DNA of 64,000 nt from Methylovirgula sp. 4M-Z18 (GTDB taxonomy: Bacteria; Pseudomonadota; Alphaproteobacteria; Rhizobiales; Beijerinckiaceae), in NCBI RefSeq assembly GCF_037890675.1, contig NZ_CP149574.1:1364001-1428000 (forward strand). The letters run 5' to 3'. The translations under genes were made by a program, and so were the position numbers. The notes beneath the pieces are model-generated. The model was given only the letters and a program-made list of their open reading frames with translations, had not been told where the DNA came from and did not search any database. Shown here one piece after another: positions 8,677-18,622 of the stretch (its first letter is position 1; the number at the start of each line of letters is the position of its first letter).

Positions 8677-10011
8677 ATGTCCTGGTTTAGCAAAGTCGTT
8701 TGGTCCGAGGGGCTTTTCCTCCGGCCGCATCACTTGCAGCAGGGCGATCGCTATCTTGAGCATCTGATTGAGAGCCGGACCAGTCAGGTCACACCCTATC
8801 CGTGGGGTTTCAGCGAGATCGAAATCGATCGCGACCTGGTGCAACAGAGCAAGTTCGCTCTGCGCCGCGCGGCCGGCATCTTGCCGGACGGAACGCCGTT
8901 CCGATTTCCGGGGGATTGTCCCCCGCCGCCGCCTGCCGCCGTGTCCGAGACTGCTGCTGGCCTCCTGGTGTGGCTGTGCATGCCGATGGCCCAACCGAAC
9001 AGTCGCGAGGTTGATGAGCCGGAGGCCGAAAGCGGCAGCCGCTTTGTCGTCCATTCCGAAACGCTGATCGACGCCACCTCCGCGCTGCACATAGAAGAAG
9101 AAGTTGACATTGCGGTGCCGCGCTTCAGCTACGAGATCCGTAAGACCCCTAAGCCCGGTTTCGTCAATTTGCTCTGCGCCCGGATTATCGAAGTCAACGA
9201 CAAGACGATTGTGTTCGACGAGCGCTTTGCCCCGCCCGTTCTGGTGGTCGGTGCGCATGCAAGTGTGAGCGGCTGGCTCGATCGCGTTATTGGCTGGGTC
9301 GAGACGAAACTCAGTGAGCTGGCCCGCTTCGCCTCGGACCCACGTTCGAGTGCCGGCATGCAGAGCGTGGACTATTTTATTCTCCAAATGCTGAACCGAG
9401 AAATACCGGTGCTACGGCACATGCGACGCTCGAAATACACGCATCCTGAGCGGCTCTATGTGGAATTGCTGCGGCTTGCGGGAGAGTTGGCGACCTACGC
9501 CACCAAGGAGCGGAGCGCCAATGACTATCCGGCCTATGACCACGACAATCCCGGCGCGACGTTCGCACCGGTTCTGGCTGACATTCAGCGCTTCCTCAGC
9601 GTCGACATAAGCCGTGCCATCCGCCTCGAAATTGTCGAAAAGGCCGCGAATGCGTTTCTGGCCACCGTCACCGACCGCAATTTGTTTCGGGCGTCGACCT
9701 TCGTCCTCGAGGTCGCGGCGCAGCGCTCGCTCACCGAATTGCAGACGCAGTTCCCCGCGCTTTTCAAGGTCGGCCCCAATACGCGCATGAATGAAATCGT
9801 GCATGCGCACCTTCCGGGCATCGGGCTCATTCATCTGCCGACCCCGCCTGCGCAGATCAGAGCGATCACCAGCCACGTCTATTTCGCGCTCGACCGCATG
9901 TCGCCGCTTTGGCCCGAATTCAGCACCGCCAGTGGCATCGGCATGCATTTTTCGGGCGACTGGCCGGGACTTGAACTCAATCTGTGGGTCGTCAAAGAAG
10001 ATATGAAGTAG
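8677..10011 (+). CDS. tssK: T6SS baseplate protein TssK
   Basis: A 444-residue TssK, the trimeric baseplate component that links the baseplate to the TssL-TssM membrane complex. The diagnostic N-terminus is present (VVWSEGLFLRPHHLQQGDRY), followed by the shoulder region and, at the C-terminal end, the conserved segment ending in WPGLELNLWVVKE, which belongs to the head domain. Length fits the family. The gene is followed 11 bp later by tssL and tssM, the same K-L-M order as in many alphaproteobacterial T6SS loci. Confidence 0.93.
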   Translation: MSWFSKVVWSEGLFLRPHHLQQGDRYLEHLIESRTSQVTPYPWGFSEIEIDRDLVQQSKFALRRAAGILPDGTPFRFPGDCPPPPPAAVSETAAGLLVWLCMPMAQPNSREVDEPEAESGSRFVVHSETLIDATSALHIEEEVDIAVPRFSYEIRKTPKPGFVNLLCARIIEVNDKTIVFDERFAPPVLVVGAHASVSGWLDRVIGWVETKLSELARFASDPRSSAGMQSVDYFILQMLNREIPVLRHMRRSKYTHPERLYVELLRLAGELATYATKERSANDYPAYDHDNPGATFAPVLADIQRFLSVDISRAIRLEIVEKAANAFLATVTDRNLFRASTFVLEVAAQRSLTELQTQFPALFKVGPNTRMNEIVHAHLPGIGLIHLPTPPAQIRAITSHVYFALDRMSPLWPEFSTASGIGMHFSGDWPGLELNLWVVKEDMK

Positions 10012-10022
10012 GGTGTGGTTCC

Positions 10023-11495
10023 ATGACGAACGGCAAGACCCCGTTGGGGTCAGACCCGGAATCGGAAAGGACGGTCATCAAGCCGAATCCGGGCGGACGG
10101 CGTGACGGCCGCGGCGCGCCCGTCGCCAATGGCATGTCTCCTCCAGTCGCCGCTCCTCCTCAGGACATCTGGGGTGGGCCGCGTGTCGCAGCCGGGCCGG
10201 CAAGCCCCCCGCCGCCCACGCCTGAGCCGCGCGCTCCCGGACAACAGGGTGCGGCGGCGGGCGGACCTTCTGCGATCGATCTGGCATCGATGGGCGCGAG
10301 CGACAAGACCGGCGGTCCTAATCCCATTCTTGAAGCCGCAATGCCCTTGCTTATCGTGTTGGCCAATATCCGCATTGCGAGACAAGTCCCTCAGGTCGCG
10401 CCGATGATGAATACGGTGGCGCTGGGGATCGAAAACTTCGAAACATCGCTCAACGCGCAAAATATCCCTGAGCCGCAGGTTCGCACCGCCAAATACGCCT
10501 TGTGCGCCACCGCCGACGACATCGTGCAGAACTTGCCGAGCTCGGACCGGAATCTGTGGACGCAGTACAGTATGCTGAGCCGTTTTTTCCAGGTCCGCGA
10601 CAGTGGCGTGGGCTTTTTCGACGAACTGGCGAAGTTGCGGCAAAACCCGCAAATCAATCACAATCTTCTGGGGCTCATGCATGCCTGCATGTCGCTGGGC
10701 TTTGAAGGCAAGTATCGCATCGCGGGTGGCAACGTCGCACATCAGCAAATCCGCCGCGACATCTACGAGACGCTGCGCGCACGGGAGGCGCGCGCGACGG
10801 ATCATATTTCTCCGCACTGGCGCGGCCAGGACATTGCCGCCGCCTATGTGCGCCAAGCGGTGCCGCTCTGGGCGGTGACATCTGCCGCGGCCGGTCTGCT
10901 GTTGCTCAGCTTTTTGGTTTTTCGCTGGCTGCTGGGCGGCCTGTCCGATAGCGCCAGCGCGAATTTGTTGGCGCTTCATCCGACAGCGGACATTCATATC
11001 TATCGAACTGTTCCGGCGCCGCCGCCACCACCGCCGCCGATCAAGGTCACGACCCAGCTCGAGCGCATTCGCGAACGTCTCAAGGATGATATCGCCGCGA
11101 ACAAGGTGTCTGCCGATTATTCCGGCAAGGATATTGTCGTACGCTTGCTGAACGATTCCCTTTTCGACAAGGGCAGCACGACAGTTCGAGCCGATGCGGT
11201 CCCCGTGATTGGCCATATTGCCGGCGCTCTTGAGAAGGAGCCGGGTCAAATTCGGATCGTTGGTCACACCGACAGCACGCCGGTTCGCGCAACCGTGCGC
11301 TACAAGGACAACCAGCAGCTTTCGGAGCAGCGTGCTCAGGCCGTCCAACATATTCTCGTTGAAGGTATCTCGGATCCAAAGCGCCTGACGACGGCGGGGC
11401 TTGCCGACACCGCACCCATCGATATGAGCAACACAGTTGAAGGCAATGCCAGAAACCGGCGCGTCGAAGTGTTCATCCCGCGCGAGGACATGTGA
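10023..11495 (+). CDS. tssL: T6SS membrane protein TssL (DotU/IcmH) with OmpA domain
   Basis: A 490-residue protein from the ATG at 10023. A long proline-rich cytoplasmic N-terminus (1-95) is followed by the DotU/IcmH helical domain (about 100-265), one membrane helix (about 278-305) and a periplasmic OmpA-like peptidoglycan-binding domain (about 345-490, with GHTDSTPVR and NRRVEVFI). The OmpA fusion can hold the complex to the cell wall. Residues 14-25 (SERTVIKPNPGG) give a threonine (Thr17) in a basic, proline-containing context. In Agrobacterium a threonine near the TssL N-terminus is phosphorylated by PpkA and read by Fha, so Thr17 is the natural candidate here. Confidence 0.92.
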   Translation: MTNGKTPLGSDPESERTVIKPNPGGRRDGRGAPVANGMSPPVAAPPQDIWGGPRVAAGPASPPPPTPEPRAPGQQGAAAGGPSAIDLASMGASDKTGGPNPILEAAMPLLIVLANIRIARQVPQVAPMMNTVALGIENFETSLNAQNIPEPQVRTAKYALCATADDIVQNLPSSDRNLWTQYSMLSRFFQVRDSGVGFFDELAKLRQNPQINHNLLGLMHACMSLGFEGKYRIAGGNVAHQQIRRDIYETLRAREARATDHISPHWRGQDIAAAYVRQAVPLWAVTSAAAGLLLLSFLVFRWLLGGLSDSASANLLALHPTADIHIYRTVPAPPPPPPPIKVTTQLERIRERLKDDIAANKVSADYSGKDIVVRLLNDSLFDKGSTTVRADAVPVIGHIAGALEKEPGQIRIVGHTDSTPVRATVRYKDNQQLSEQRAQAVQHILVEGISDPKRLTTAGLADTAPIDMSNTVEGNARNRRVEVFIPREDM

Positions 11496-14400
11496 TGAAA
11501 CGCTGGATCATCCTTGGCATCAGTATTATCGCTGTCATCGCCCTATGCGCGGTGATCTGGTTCGTATTCCCGCTCGTTGCCATTGCCCGCGTCGAGCCCT
11601 TCGCCAACCCTTGGCTGCGGCTGGCGCTGATGGGGCTGATCCTTACGATCTATTTCGGCTGGCTGGCCTATAGCATCCACCAGCACCGGCAAGCCGCGCG
11701 GGCGCTTGCCGAAAATATCGCCTTGCAGGATCCCGAGGATGACGGTTCGGACGCCGCCGTATTGGCCGAGAAGATGCGGGATGCCCTGCTCACCCTCAAG
11801 GGCTCGCGGCGCACCAAGGGCGACTTCCTCTATGAGCTGCCCTGGTATCTGATTGTCGGGCCGCCCGGCGCCGGCAAGACCACGGCCTTGATGAATTGCG
11901 GCCTCAAATTCCCGCTGGCGGCTCATGCCGGTCCGATCGCGGGCAGTGGCGGCACGCGCTATTGCGATTGGTGGTTCACCGAAGACGCCGTTTTTATCGA
12001 CACCGCCGGCCGGTACACGACGCAAGATTCCGACTCCGATGCCGACCGCAAGAGTTGGCTTGGCTTTCTCGACCTTTTGAAGCGCCACCGCGAACGCCAA
12101 CCGATCAACGGTGTGCTGGTGGCCATCAGCATCGGCGACATGCTGGCCATGAAGGAGGCTGAGTTTGGTGCCCATGCGGTGGCGATCCGCAAGCGCCTCG
12201 CTGAACTCAACAACCGGCTCCAGGTCGATTTTCCGGTCTATGTCATCTTCACCAAGGCCGACCTGATCGCGGGTTTCTCAGAGTATTTCGGCAATCTCGA
12301 CGCGGATGAACGTAAAGCCGTATGGGGTGCCACCTTCCAGACCAAAAATAAGAAGGAGAATCGTGTCGGCGACGTGGGGCCCGAGATCGATCTTTTGATC
12401 TCGCGACTGAGCGCGGAACTGCCCGACCGCCTGCAAGAGGAGCCGGATCCTATCGCGCGCGTGCGTCTCACCGGCCTGCCGTCCCAGCTTGCCGCGCTCA
12501 AACCGACGATCGCCCGCTTCCTCAGCGCGATCTTCGAGCCGACACGCTATCAGACCAGCGCGGCGCTTCGCGGCTTTTACTTTACGTCCGGAACCCAGGA
12601 AGGGACACCGATCGACCAGTTGCTGGGCTCCCTGTCGCGCAACCTTGGCTTGCAGGGAAGCGCGAGCATTGCCTATTCCGGGCGCGCCAAAAGCTATTTT
12701 CTTGAACATCTATTGACCAAGGTCGTGTTCGGGGAAGCTGGTTGGGTTTCCACCAACGCGGCGGCCGTGCGCCGCAGGTTCCTCCTGCGCATGTCCGGTT
12801 ATTTGCTTGTGGGCGGCATCACGCTGGCTGCGCTCGCTGGTTGGTTCACCAGCTATTATTCCAATACAGGCCTGATCGACAGGACCAACGCAGCCGCGGC
12901 TGCTTATGCGCGGGACACCGCGCCGCTGCTGAGCCAAGACCCGATCAACGACGAGGATTTTCTGAGGATCGTCAGGCCGCTCGATGCGTTGCGTGATTTT
13001 CCGTGGGGATATGAAAAGGTAGATGCCGATCCGCCCATGAGCGCGACGCTGGGCCTTGGGCAGCACGAGCGTATCGGCACAGCGAGCGTTGCGTCGTATC
13101 ATGACGGGCTGGACCGCCTGCTGCGTCCCCGCATCCTCTTCCACCTCGAAAAGCGCCTTGCCGAGCTGCAGGATAAGCCAGAACAGCTCTATGAGCCCCT
13201 GAAGGTCTATCTGATGCTGGGCGGCGATCCCAACATCCCGGTCGATACCGCCCTGATTGAAGGATGGATGCAGGGGGATTGGGAAAGCCTCTATCCGGGC
13301 GAGCCCAACAAGGCCGCCCGCGACAGCCTTAACCGGCACCTCGACGCCATGCTCAACATCGAGGGCGCGCCACCACGCCAGATCGCCTTAAATGGTCCTC
13401 TCGTCAAATCCAGCCAGGTCGCGTTGACGCGGCTTTCATTGGCCGAGCGCGCTTTTGCGATCATCAAATCGACGGCGCATGACCAAAGCGTCAAGGATTG
13501 GACCGTCGTGGGGCATGCTGGCCCCGATGCGGCGGTGGTGTTCGGCACGAATGACAAATCCCCCATCGAGAGTGTCGGCGTCCAGGCCCTGTTCACTTAC
13601 GATGGTTTCTACGCCCTGTTCCTCGGCAAGATGGACGCCGTCATGTCGCTCTTGCAAAGAGAGCGCTGGGTCTTGGGCGACGCGGGAAGCACCCAAGCGC
13701 TCGATGCGCAATACGCCAATCTGGGGCCGGATTTGTTTCGCATCTACGATCAGGAATTCATTAAGGCGTGGACTTCGGCGCTCGGGCGGCTGAAACTCAA
13801 TAGCTTTGCCGCTGACAAGCCCACCTATGCGACGCTGCGCGCGGCGACCGGAGCGGCTTCACCGATCAAGCTGCTGCTCGAGTCGATCTCGTCGGAGACC
13901 AAGCTCACGGAAGCAAGACAGGCTGCCAGCGACGGCACGGGCAAACCTGGTGCCGCTGCGGGAAGAGCCGCGCCCAAGGCGGAGGCTAAGCTCGGCGATA
14001 TGGCGGCGATCGGGCTCGATGCGTCCAAGAAATCCTCAGGCCGTGGCGGCAACGTGGAAGCGCCCTTCGTGCCCGGCGCCATCATCCAGGAACATTTCCG
14101 TCGTTATCACGAGCTTGCGAAGAAGAGCGGCGACAAGGACCAAATCGACTTGCTGGTCGAGCAGCTGAAGGGCTTGTACCAGAGCCTGATCGACGAGCAG
14201 AATTTCGAAAGGGCCGCGCAGGCCCGGCAAAACATGCAGACCTTCCTCGGCGCCATTGCCACCAGTTCGTCGAGACTTGATACGCCGTTCGACACCATGT
14301 TCCACGATACGATGGCGGAGTTCGAGCAGAAGATCATTGGCGAGAAGGTCGCCGACCTCAAAGGTGATTTGAACGGCGCCGTCACCCGCGAATGCCTCAA

Positions 14401-15046
14401 TATTATCAGCAACAAATACCCGTTCGTACCGACCAGCAAGCAGGACGTGCCGATGGGCGAGTTCGGCCGATTGTTCGGACCCAACGGCATTTTTGATACG
14501 TTCTTCCGCGAAAGGCTCGCTGGCCTTGTAGACACGTCCGGCGCCGTTTGGAGCTGGAAGCAAGGCTCGAAGTTCAGTCAGGCGCTTTCGTCCGAGGCAC
14601 TGCTCCAGTTCCAGAATGCCGCCCGCATCAAGGAAGCATTCTTTGGCGGCCAGGGCAGCGCGCCGAACGTGAAATTCGCGATTACAGCGCAGTCGATGAG
14701 TGACAAGACCGCATCCGCGACCTTCGAGGTCAATGGCTCGAAGCTGGAAAGCCCGTTTGGCGTCGCCTCGCACGGTGATTTCGAATGGCCAGGAAGTTCG
14801 CCAGATGGCACGGCATCGATCACGATGCCGGAAAGCGAGGGTGTCACGCCGTCCCTTCATTTTACCGGCGCCTGGGCATTGTATCGTCTTCTGAAGGAAG
14901 GGGCGGTTCGCCAATCCGGCAACAAGGCAACGGTGCGTTTCGTCGTCAGCGGGCGCCAAGTCACCTATGAGCTCACTTTCGACACGCTCGACAATCCTTT
15001 CACGATCCTCTCGCAACTCAAGTTCGCCTGCCCATCGGATCTCTAG
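11495..15046 (+). CDS. tssM: T6SS membrane protein TssM (IcmF)
   Basis: A 1183-residue IcmF-family protein whose ATG overlaps the tssL stop (TGATG). Two N-terminal membrane helices (about 5-30 and 42-62) are followed by a cytoplasmic NTPase-like domain with Walker A GPPGAGKT (122-129) and Walker-B-like FIDTAGRY, then a third helix (about 430-455) and a large periplasmic part. The intact Walker A is as in Agrobacterium TssM, where ATP binding drives a conformational change; many other TssM proteins lack it. Periplasmic residues 805-850 form an Ala/Lys-rich low-complexity linker. TssM normally works with the lipoprotein TssJ; none is encoded nearby. Confidence 0.95.
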   Translation: MKRWIILGISIIAVIALCAVIWFVFPLVAIARVEPFANPWLRLALMGLILTIYFGWLAYSIHQHRQAARALAENIALQDPEDDGSDAAVLAEKMRDALLTLKGSRRTKGDFLYELPWYLIVGPPGAGKTTALMNCGLKFPLAAHAGPIAGSGGTRYCDWWFTEDAVFIDTAGRYTTQDSDSDADRKSWLGFLDLLKRHRERQPINGVLVAISIGDMLAMKEAEFGAHAVAIRKRLAELNNRLQVDFPVYVIFTKADLIAGFSEYFGNLDADERKAVWGATFQTKNKKENRVGDVGPEIDLLISRLSAELPDRLQEEPDPIARVRLTGLPSQLAALKPTIARFLSAIFEPTRYQTSAALRGFYFTSGTQEGTPIDQLLGSLSRNLGLQGSASIAYSGRAKSYFLEHLLTKVVFGEAGWVSTNAAAVRRRFLLRMSGYLLVGGITLAALAGWFTSYYSNTGLIDRTNAAAAAYARDTAPLLSQDPINDEDFLRIVRPLDALRDFPWGYEKVDADPPMSATLGLGQHERIGTASVASYHDGLDRLLRPRILFHLEKRLAELQDKPEQLYEPLKVYLMLGGDPNIPVDTALIEGWMQGDWESLYPGEPNKAARDSLNRHLDAMLNIEGAPPRQIALNGPLVKSSQVALTRLSLAERAFAIIKSTAHDQSVKDWTVVGHAGPDAAVVFGTNDKSPIESVGVQALFTYDGFYALFLGKMDAVMSLLQRERWVLGDAGSTQALDAQYANLGPDLFRIYDQEFIKAWTSALGRLKLNSFAADKPTYATLRAATGAASPIKLLLESISSETKLTEARQAASDGTGKPGAAAGRAAPKAEAKLGDMAAIGLDASKKSSGRGGNVEAPFVPGAIIQEHFRRYHELAKKSGDKDQIDLLVEQLKGLYQSLIDEQNFERAAQARQNMQTFLGAIATSSSRLDTPFDTMFHDTMAEFEQKIIGEKVADLKGDLNGAVTRECLNIISNKYPFVPTSKQDVPMGEFGRLFGPNGIFDTFFRERLAGLVDTSGAVWSWKQGSKFSQALSSEALLQFQNAARIKEAFFGGQGSAPNVKFAITAQSMSDKTASATFEVNGSKLESPFGVASHGDFEWPGSSPDGTASITMPESEGVTPSLHFTGAWALYRLLKEGAVRQSGNKATVRFVVSGRQVTYELTFDTLDNPFTILSQLKFACPSDL

Positions 15047-15065
15047 CGTTCGGATCTCTCGTGTC

Positions 15066-15737
15066 ATGACGATACCATGCGCCATGTTCGGAAAATTACC
15101 TTCGAAACGGGACTTCGTGGCCTACAACATGGTGCGTCCATTTCTCGATCAATGGGAAGCGTGGCTGCAAGCCGGTGTCGCGTCCAGCCGGCACACGTTG
15201 GGACGGCGCTGGCAAGAAATATTTCTCGGATTTCCGATCTGGCGCTTTTGGTGCGGCAGGCAGATTTTTGGCGATGCGGTGACCGGCGCGCTGATGCCCT
15301 CGGTCGACGGGGTAGGGCGCTATTTCCCGCTGACCGTCTGCGCGTGTGAACCGGCAGACATGTATCTCGAGCCGCCACCCTCGCCGGCGCTGGATCATTG
15401 GCACGAGGATTGCGAACGCTTCCTCCTTCATATGCTGGACGATCACATCGAGCGAGAACCGTCTGCATTGTTGGCGGAACTCTCCTTCCCGCCTGTCGCA
15501 CCCCGCTTGCCGGCACCGCAACGAAACAGCGGGCTGTTCGAATGGCCCGGCGGCGACATTTCGATCCCCGATGCCTTCCGCTCGCTCGAGATGGCGGACG
15601 GCGAAGCGCGCAACGGCGGACGAAGCTATTGGTGGACATATGGCGGGGAGGGCGGACACCAAGCCAGGCTTGTGGTCGTCGAGGGCAAACCCAGCGCCCA
15701 GTTCTTTGAGTATCTCATGACCGGGGAGTCTGCCTGA
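15066..15737 (+). CDS. tagF: T6SS accessory protein TagF
   Basis: A 223-residue TagF (SciT) with the signature N-terminus CAMFGKLPSKRDFVAYN and the family core around EIFLGFPIWRFWCG and GVGRYFPLTVCA. TagF is a post-translational repressor of T6SS that acts by sequestering Fha in systems with the PpkA/PppA switch. Two starts are possible: ATG at 15066, used here, or ATG at 15084. In Agrobacterium TagF and PppA are fused in one protein; here they are separate genes whose stop and start codons overlap by 1 bp (TGATG). Confidence 0.9.
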   Translation: MTIPCAMFGKLPSKRDFVAYNMVRPFLDQWEAWLQAGVASSRHTLGRRWQEIFLGFPIWRFWCGRQIFGDAVTGALMPSVDGVGRYFPLTVCACEPADMYLEPPPSPALDHWHEDCERFLLHMLDDHIEREPSALLAELSFPPVAPRLPAPQRNSGLFEWPGGDISIPDAFRSLEMADGEARNGGRSYWWTYGGEGGHQARLVVVEGKPSAQFFEYLMTGESA

Positions 15738-16504
15738 TGGAAACCCGCGCAGATGGTCAAAATCTCAGGTTTGAAACGGCTGCCATCACGCATCCGGGCC
15801 ATGTGCGTCAGGTCAACGAGGACAGCATCTTCGCCGATGGCGGGCGCGGCATCTGGGTGGTCGCGGATGGAATGGGCGGTCACCGCGATGGCAATGTCGC
15901 CAGTTCGATGATCGCGGAGGCAGCGCGAAACACCGGCAGGGCTGCCTCACTGATGGATTTCACCGAGGCTTTCCGCAGCGGCATCGATGCCGTCAATCTG
16001 AAGCTCCTGGCAAGGTCCAACGGCGAGCGGCAAGAGATCGTCGGTTCGACGGTTGCGGCTTTGCTAATTCAAGATGCCCATTATTGCTGCCTTTGGGCTG
16101 GCGATTCCCGCTGCTATCTGGTGCGGGCGGGCAAGATTCGGCAGGTCTCGCGCGACCATACCGAAGTCCAGGAACTCCTGGATCGCGGCGTGCTCAGCCC
16201 GGCGGAAGCAGCGATCTGGCCGCGCCGAAATGTCATCACTCGTGCGGTTGGGGCCATTGACGATTTTCAGCTGGAACATGCGACGGGTGTGGTAAAGTTG
16301 GGCGACTGTTTTGTTCTGTGCAGCGACGGCTTGACCGGTCACGTGAACGATGACGAAATCCTGGCGCGTAGCCGCGCTCTCAGTGCGGACCAAGCAAGCC
16401 GCGAACTCCTTGAGCTTGCTTTGGCGCGCGGCGGTAAAGACAACATCTCTGTCGTCATCGTGAACGTTGTCGCCAGAGAAGTCACAGCGGTTGTGATGCG
16501 ATGA
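15737..16504 (+). CDS. pppA: PP2C-type Ser/Thr phosphatase PppA
   Basis: A 255-residue metal-dependent phosphatase. The metal-binding motifs are seen in order: RQVNEDSI, VADGMGGH, AGDSRCYLVR, CSDGLTGHV and GKDNISVVIV. It should remove phosphate from the targets of the adjacent kinase PpkA and thereby turn off T6SS assembly. There is no signal peptide or membrane segment. It is translationally coupled to tagF and followed 9 bp later by ppkA, so phosphatase and kinase are made together. Confidence 0.92.
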   Translation: METRADGQNLRFETAAITHPGHVRQVNEDSIFADGGRGIWVVADGMGGHRDGNVASSMIAEAARNTGRAASLMDFTEAFRSGIDAVNLKLLARSNGERQEIVGSTVAALLIQDAHYCCLWAGDSRCYLVRAGKIRQVSRDHTEVQELLDRGVLSPAEAAIWPRRNVITRAVGAIDDFQLEHATGVVKLGDCFVLCSDGLTGHVNDDEILARSRALSADQASRELLELALARGGKDNISVVIVNVVAREVTAVVMR

Positions 16505-16513
16505 TGGTCGCGA

Positions 16514-18622
16514 ATGGAGCAGCATGTGACCGATGACAGAACGCGGATCGCGGTGCGCGGCTCGGCGGTGAGCATCGGCACCGAGCTGAATCAAACCTAC
16601 CGCATTGACTCGCTGCTTGGCGCCGGCGGCATGGGAGAGGTGTTCAAGGGGCACAATATCCAAACCGGCGATCCGGTCGCGATTAAGATTGTGCTGCCAG
16701 AGTTCGCCCAAAACGAGACGATCCTCGCGCTGTTTCGCAAGGAAGCGCGCATCCTCAACCATCTCAATCACGAGGCCATCGTCCGCTACTACGTGTTCTC
16801 GATCGATCCCGCGCTCTCGCGGCCGTATCTGGCGATGGAATACGTGGACGGCCCGTCGCTTGCGGCACACGTGAAGACAGCTCCACTCGCGCCCTCGGAA
16901 TTCATGCCGTTGCTGCGGCGCCTTGCCGACGGTCTGCACCGCGCGCACCAGGCCGGTATCATTCACCGCGATATGTCGCCCGACAATGTCATCCTTCCGG
17001 GCGGTCTGGTTCAAAATGCCAAGATCATCGATTTTGGCATCGCCCGCTCCGCCAATGTCGGCGGCGAGACGCTGCTCGGTGGCAGCTTTGCTGGAAAGTA
17101 TAATTTCGTTTCGCCCGAGCAACTCGGCCTTTACGGCGGCGAGGTCACACCCAAATCGGACCTTTATAGCCTTGCGCTGGTGATGGTCGCGGCAGCGCGT
17201 GGTCAGCCGCTCGATATGAGCGGCTCGCAGCTCGATGTGATCGAAAAGCGCCGCAACGTGCCGGATCTTGCTGGCATCCCGAAACAATTCCATCCGGTGC
17301 TTTCGGCCATGCTGATGCCTGATCCGGCGCAGCGACCGGCCGACATGGCGGCAATCCGCGATTGGCCGGACCCGCAGCCCGCGCTCAAAGCCAAGCCGGA
17401 GAAACCGCGGGCCGCCGCCTCCAATCTGGTTCGGGCCGAGGCGCCGAAGCCCTCCAATGCTCTGCGCTACGGCATATTTGCCGCTGCGGCGGTCGCGGCC
17501 ATCGGCATCGGCGCATGGGGGGGCTGGTTTTACGTACAAACCTCGACATCCCCGCAAAAGGGTGGGGGAGCGTCGGAGACTGCGGGGCAAAATTTGCCCC
17601 CTGGCGACAATAAAGTGACAAATACCGAGCCCGCGATTCCGATTCCGCCGGATGGCAAATCGCTCAATGTTTCGCCGCCAAGCCCCGTCGCCGGCGATGA
17701 CAAGTTGGCGAGCGCCGAAGCCACAACTCGCCTCCCGCCGAATGGCCAGTCGAGTGACGTTTCAAAGCCAAGCCCGCCCGAGGGAGGCGACACGGTCGCC
17801 AAGGCGCCCTCCCCAACTTCTGCGTCCACGACTGTACCAACATCGACCGACAATAAACCTCTCCCGGGACCCGACAGCTCCGCCAGCTTGGAGACCTCCT
17901 CCACACGCCCGACAGCGCCGCTCTCCCAGCAGTCCACCACAGCATCGCTCGATGACTTTGTGACGAACTTCGGCGCGAACAATTGCTTTGCCGCCAAGGT
18001 GGATAGGATAGCTGCCTCATCCGCCACCATCACCGCGCTGGGAACGTCGAAAGCAAATCAGACCTTCATCGAAGCGTTCAAGCAAAGGGCCGGCTTCACG
18101 CCGGCCGTGACGCTCGACCCGGTTTCAGCATCGCAATGCGGCTTTGTCGATGCGTTGCCGCATATGTCGGTTCCCGGCGCACCGCCACTCCATATCACAT
18201 TGAGCGCGCCTGAAATTCATGGCAGCAACCCCGATACCGGAACACTTGGCGACCCGCTCAACGTGTCGATCACCGGCGGCGGCGAGCGCAACATTTATCT
18301 GTTCGTGATGGATCACAATGGGGGCATCCAGAACATCAATCGTCTATGCCCTTCCTGCACGACCATGAAGGCAGGAGAGTTGGACGCTGCGCTCAGCCTT
18401 TCAGCGCCGGCCAGGGTCGATGGTGAAAGCCGACCACCTTTCTATCCCATGCTGGTGTTTGCTGTTGCTTCCTCAAGGCCGTTGATCAGCATCAATGCGC
18501 AAGATGCGTTCGAGGCGGACGACTTCATCGCGCCTTTTCTCAAGGAGATCGCGAATACAAAAGACGTGACGACCGCTGTGGGGTTCCTAAAGCTGCACGA
18601 CCCGCTTGCTACCCCCCGATGA
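16514..18622 (+). CDS. ppkA: Membrane Ser/Thr protein kinase PpkA
   Basis: A 702-residue kinase. The cytoplasmic kinase domain (about 28-290) has GAGGMGEV, Lys58 (VAIKI), the catalytic loop HRDMSPDN (151-158) and DFG at 173-175. Ser replaces the usual lysine of HRDLKPEN, a variant seen in other bacterial kinases of this type and not expected to abolish activity. A membrane helix lies at about 317-342, then a Pro/Ser/Thr-rich periplasmic stalk of about 140 residues and a C-terminal domain (about 480-695) with DUF4384-like features (NIYLFVMDHNGGIQNI). The periplasmic part may sense envelope contact. The 3' end overlaps the antisense PAAR gene by 14 bp. Confidence 0.92.
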   Translation: MEQHVTDDRTRIAVRGSAVSIGTELNQTYRIDSLLGAGGMGEVFKGHNIQTGDPVAIKIVLPEFAQNETILALFRKEARILNHLNHEAIVRYYVFSIDPALSRPYLAMEYVDGPSLAAHVKTAPLAPSEFMPLLRRLADGLHRAHQAGIIHRDMSPDNVILPGGLVQNAKIIDFGIARSANVGGETLLGGSFAGKYNFVSPEQLGLYGGEVTPKSDLYSLALVMVAAARGQPLDMSGSQLDVIEKRRNVPDLAGIPKQFHPVLSAMLMPDPAQRPADMAAIRDWPDPQPALKAKPEKPRAAASNLVRAEAPKPSNALRYGIFAAAAVAAIGIGAWGGWFYVQTSTSPQKGGGASETAGQNLPPGDNKVTNTEPAIPIPPDGKSLNVSPPSPVAGDDKLASAEATTRLPPNGQSSDVSKPSPPEGGDTVAKAPSPTSASTTVPTSTDNKPLPGPDSSASLETSSTRPTAPLSQQSTTASLDDFVTNFGANNCFAAKVDRIAASSATITALGTSKANQTFIEAFKQRAGFTPAVTLDPVSASQCGFVDALPHMSVPGAPPLHITLSAPEIHGSNPDTGTLGDPLNVSITGGGERNIYLFVMDHNGGIQNINRLCPSCTTMKAGELDAALSLSAPARVDGESRPPFYPMLVFAVASSRPLISINAQDAFEADDFIAPFLKEIANTKDVTTAVGFLKLHDPLATPR

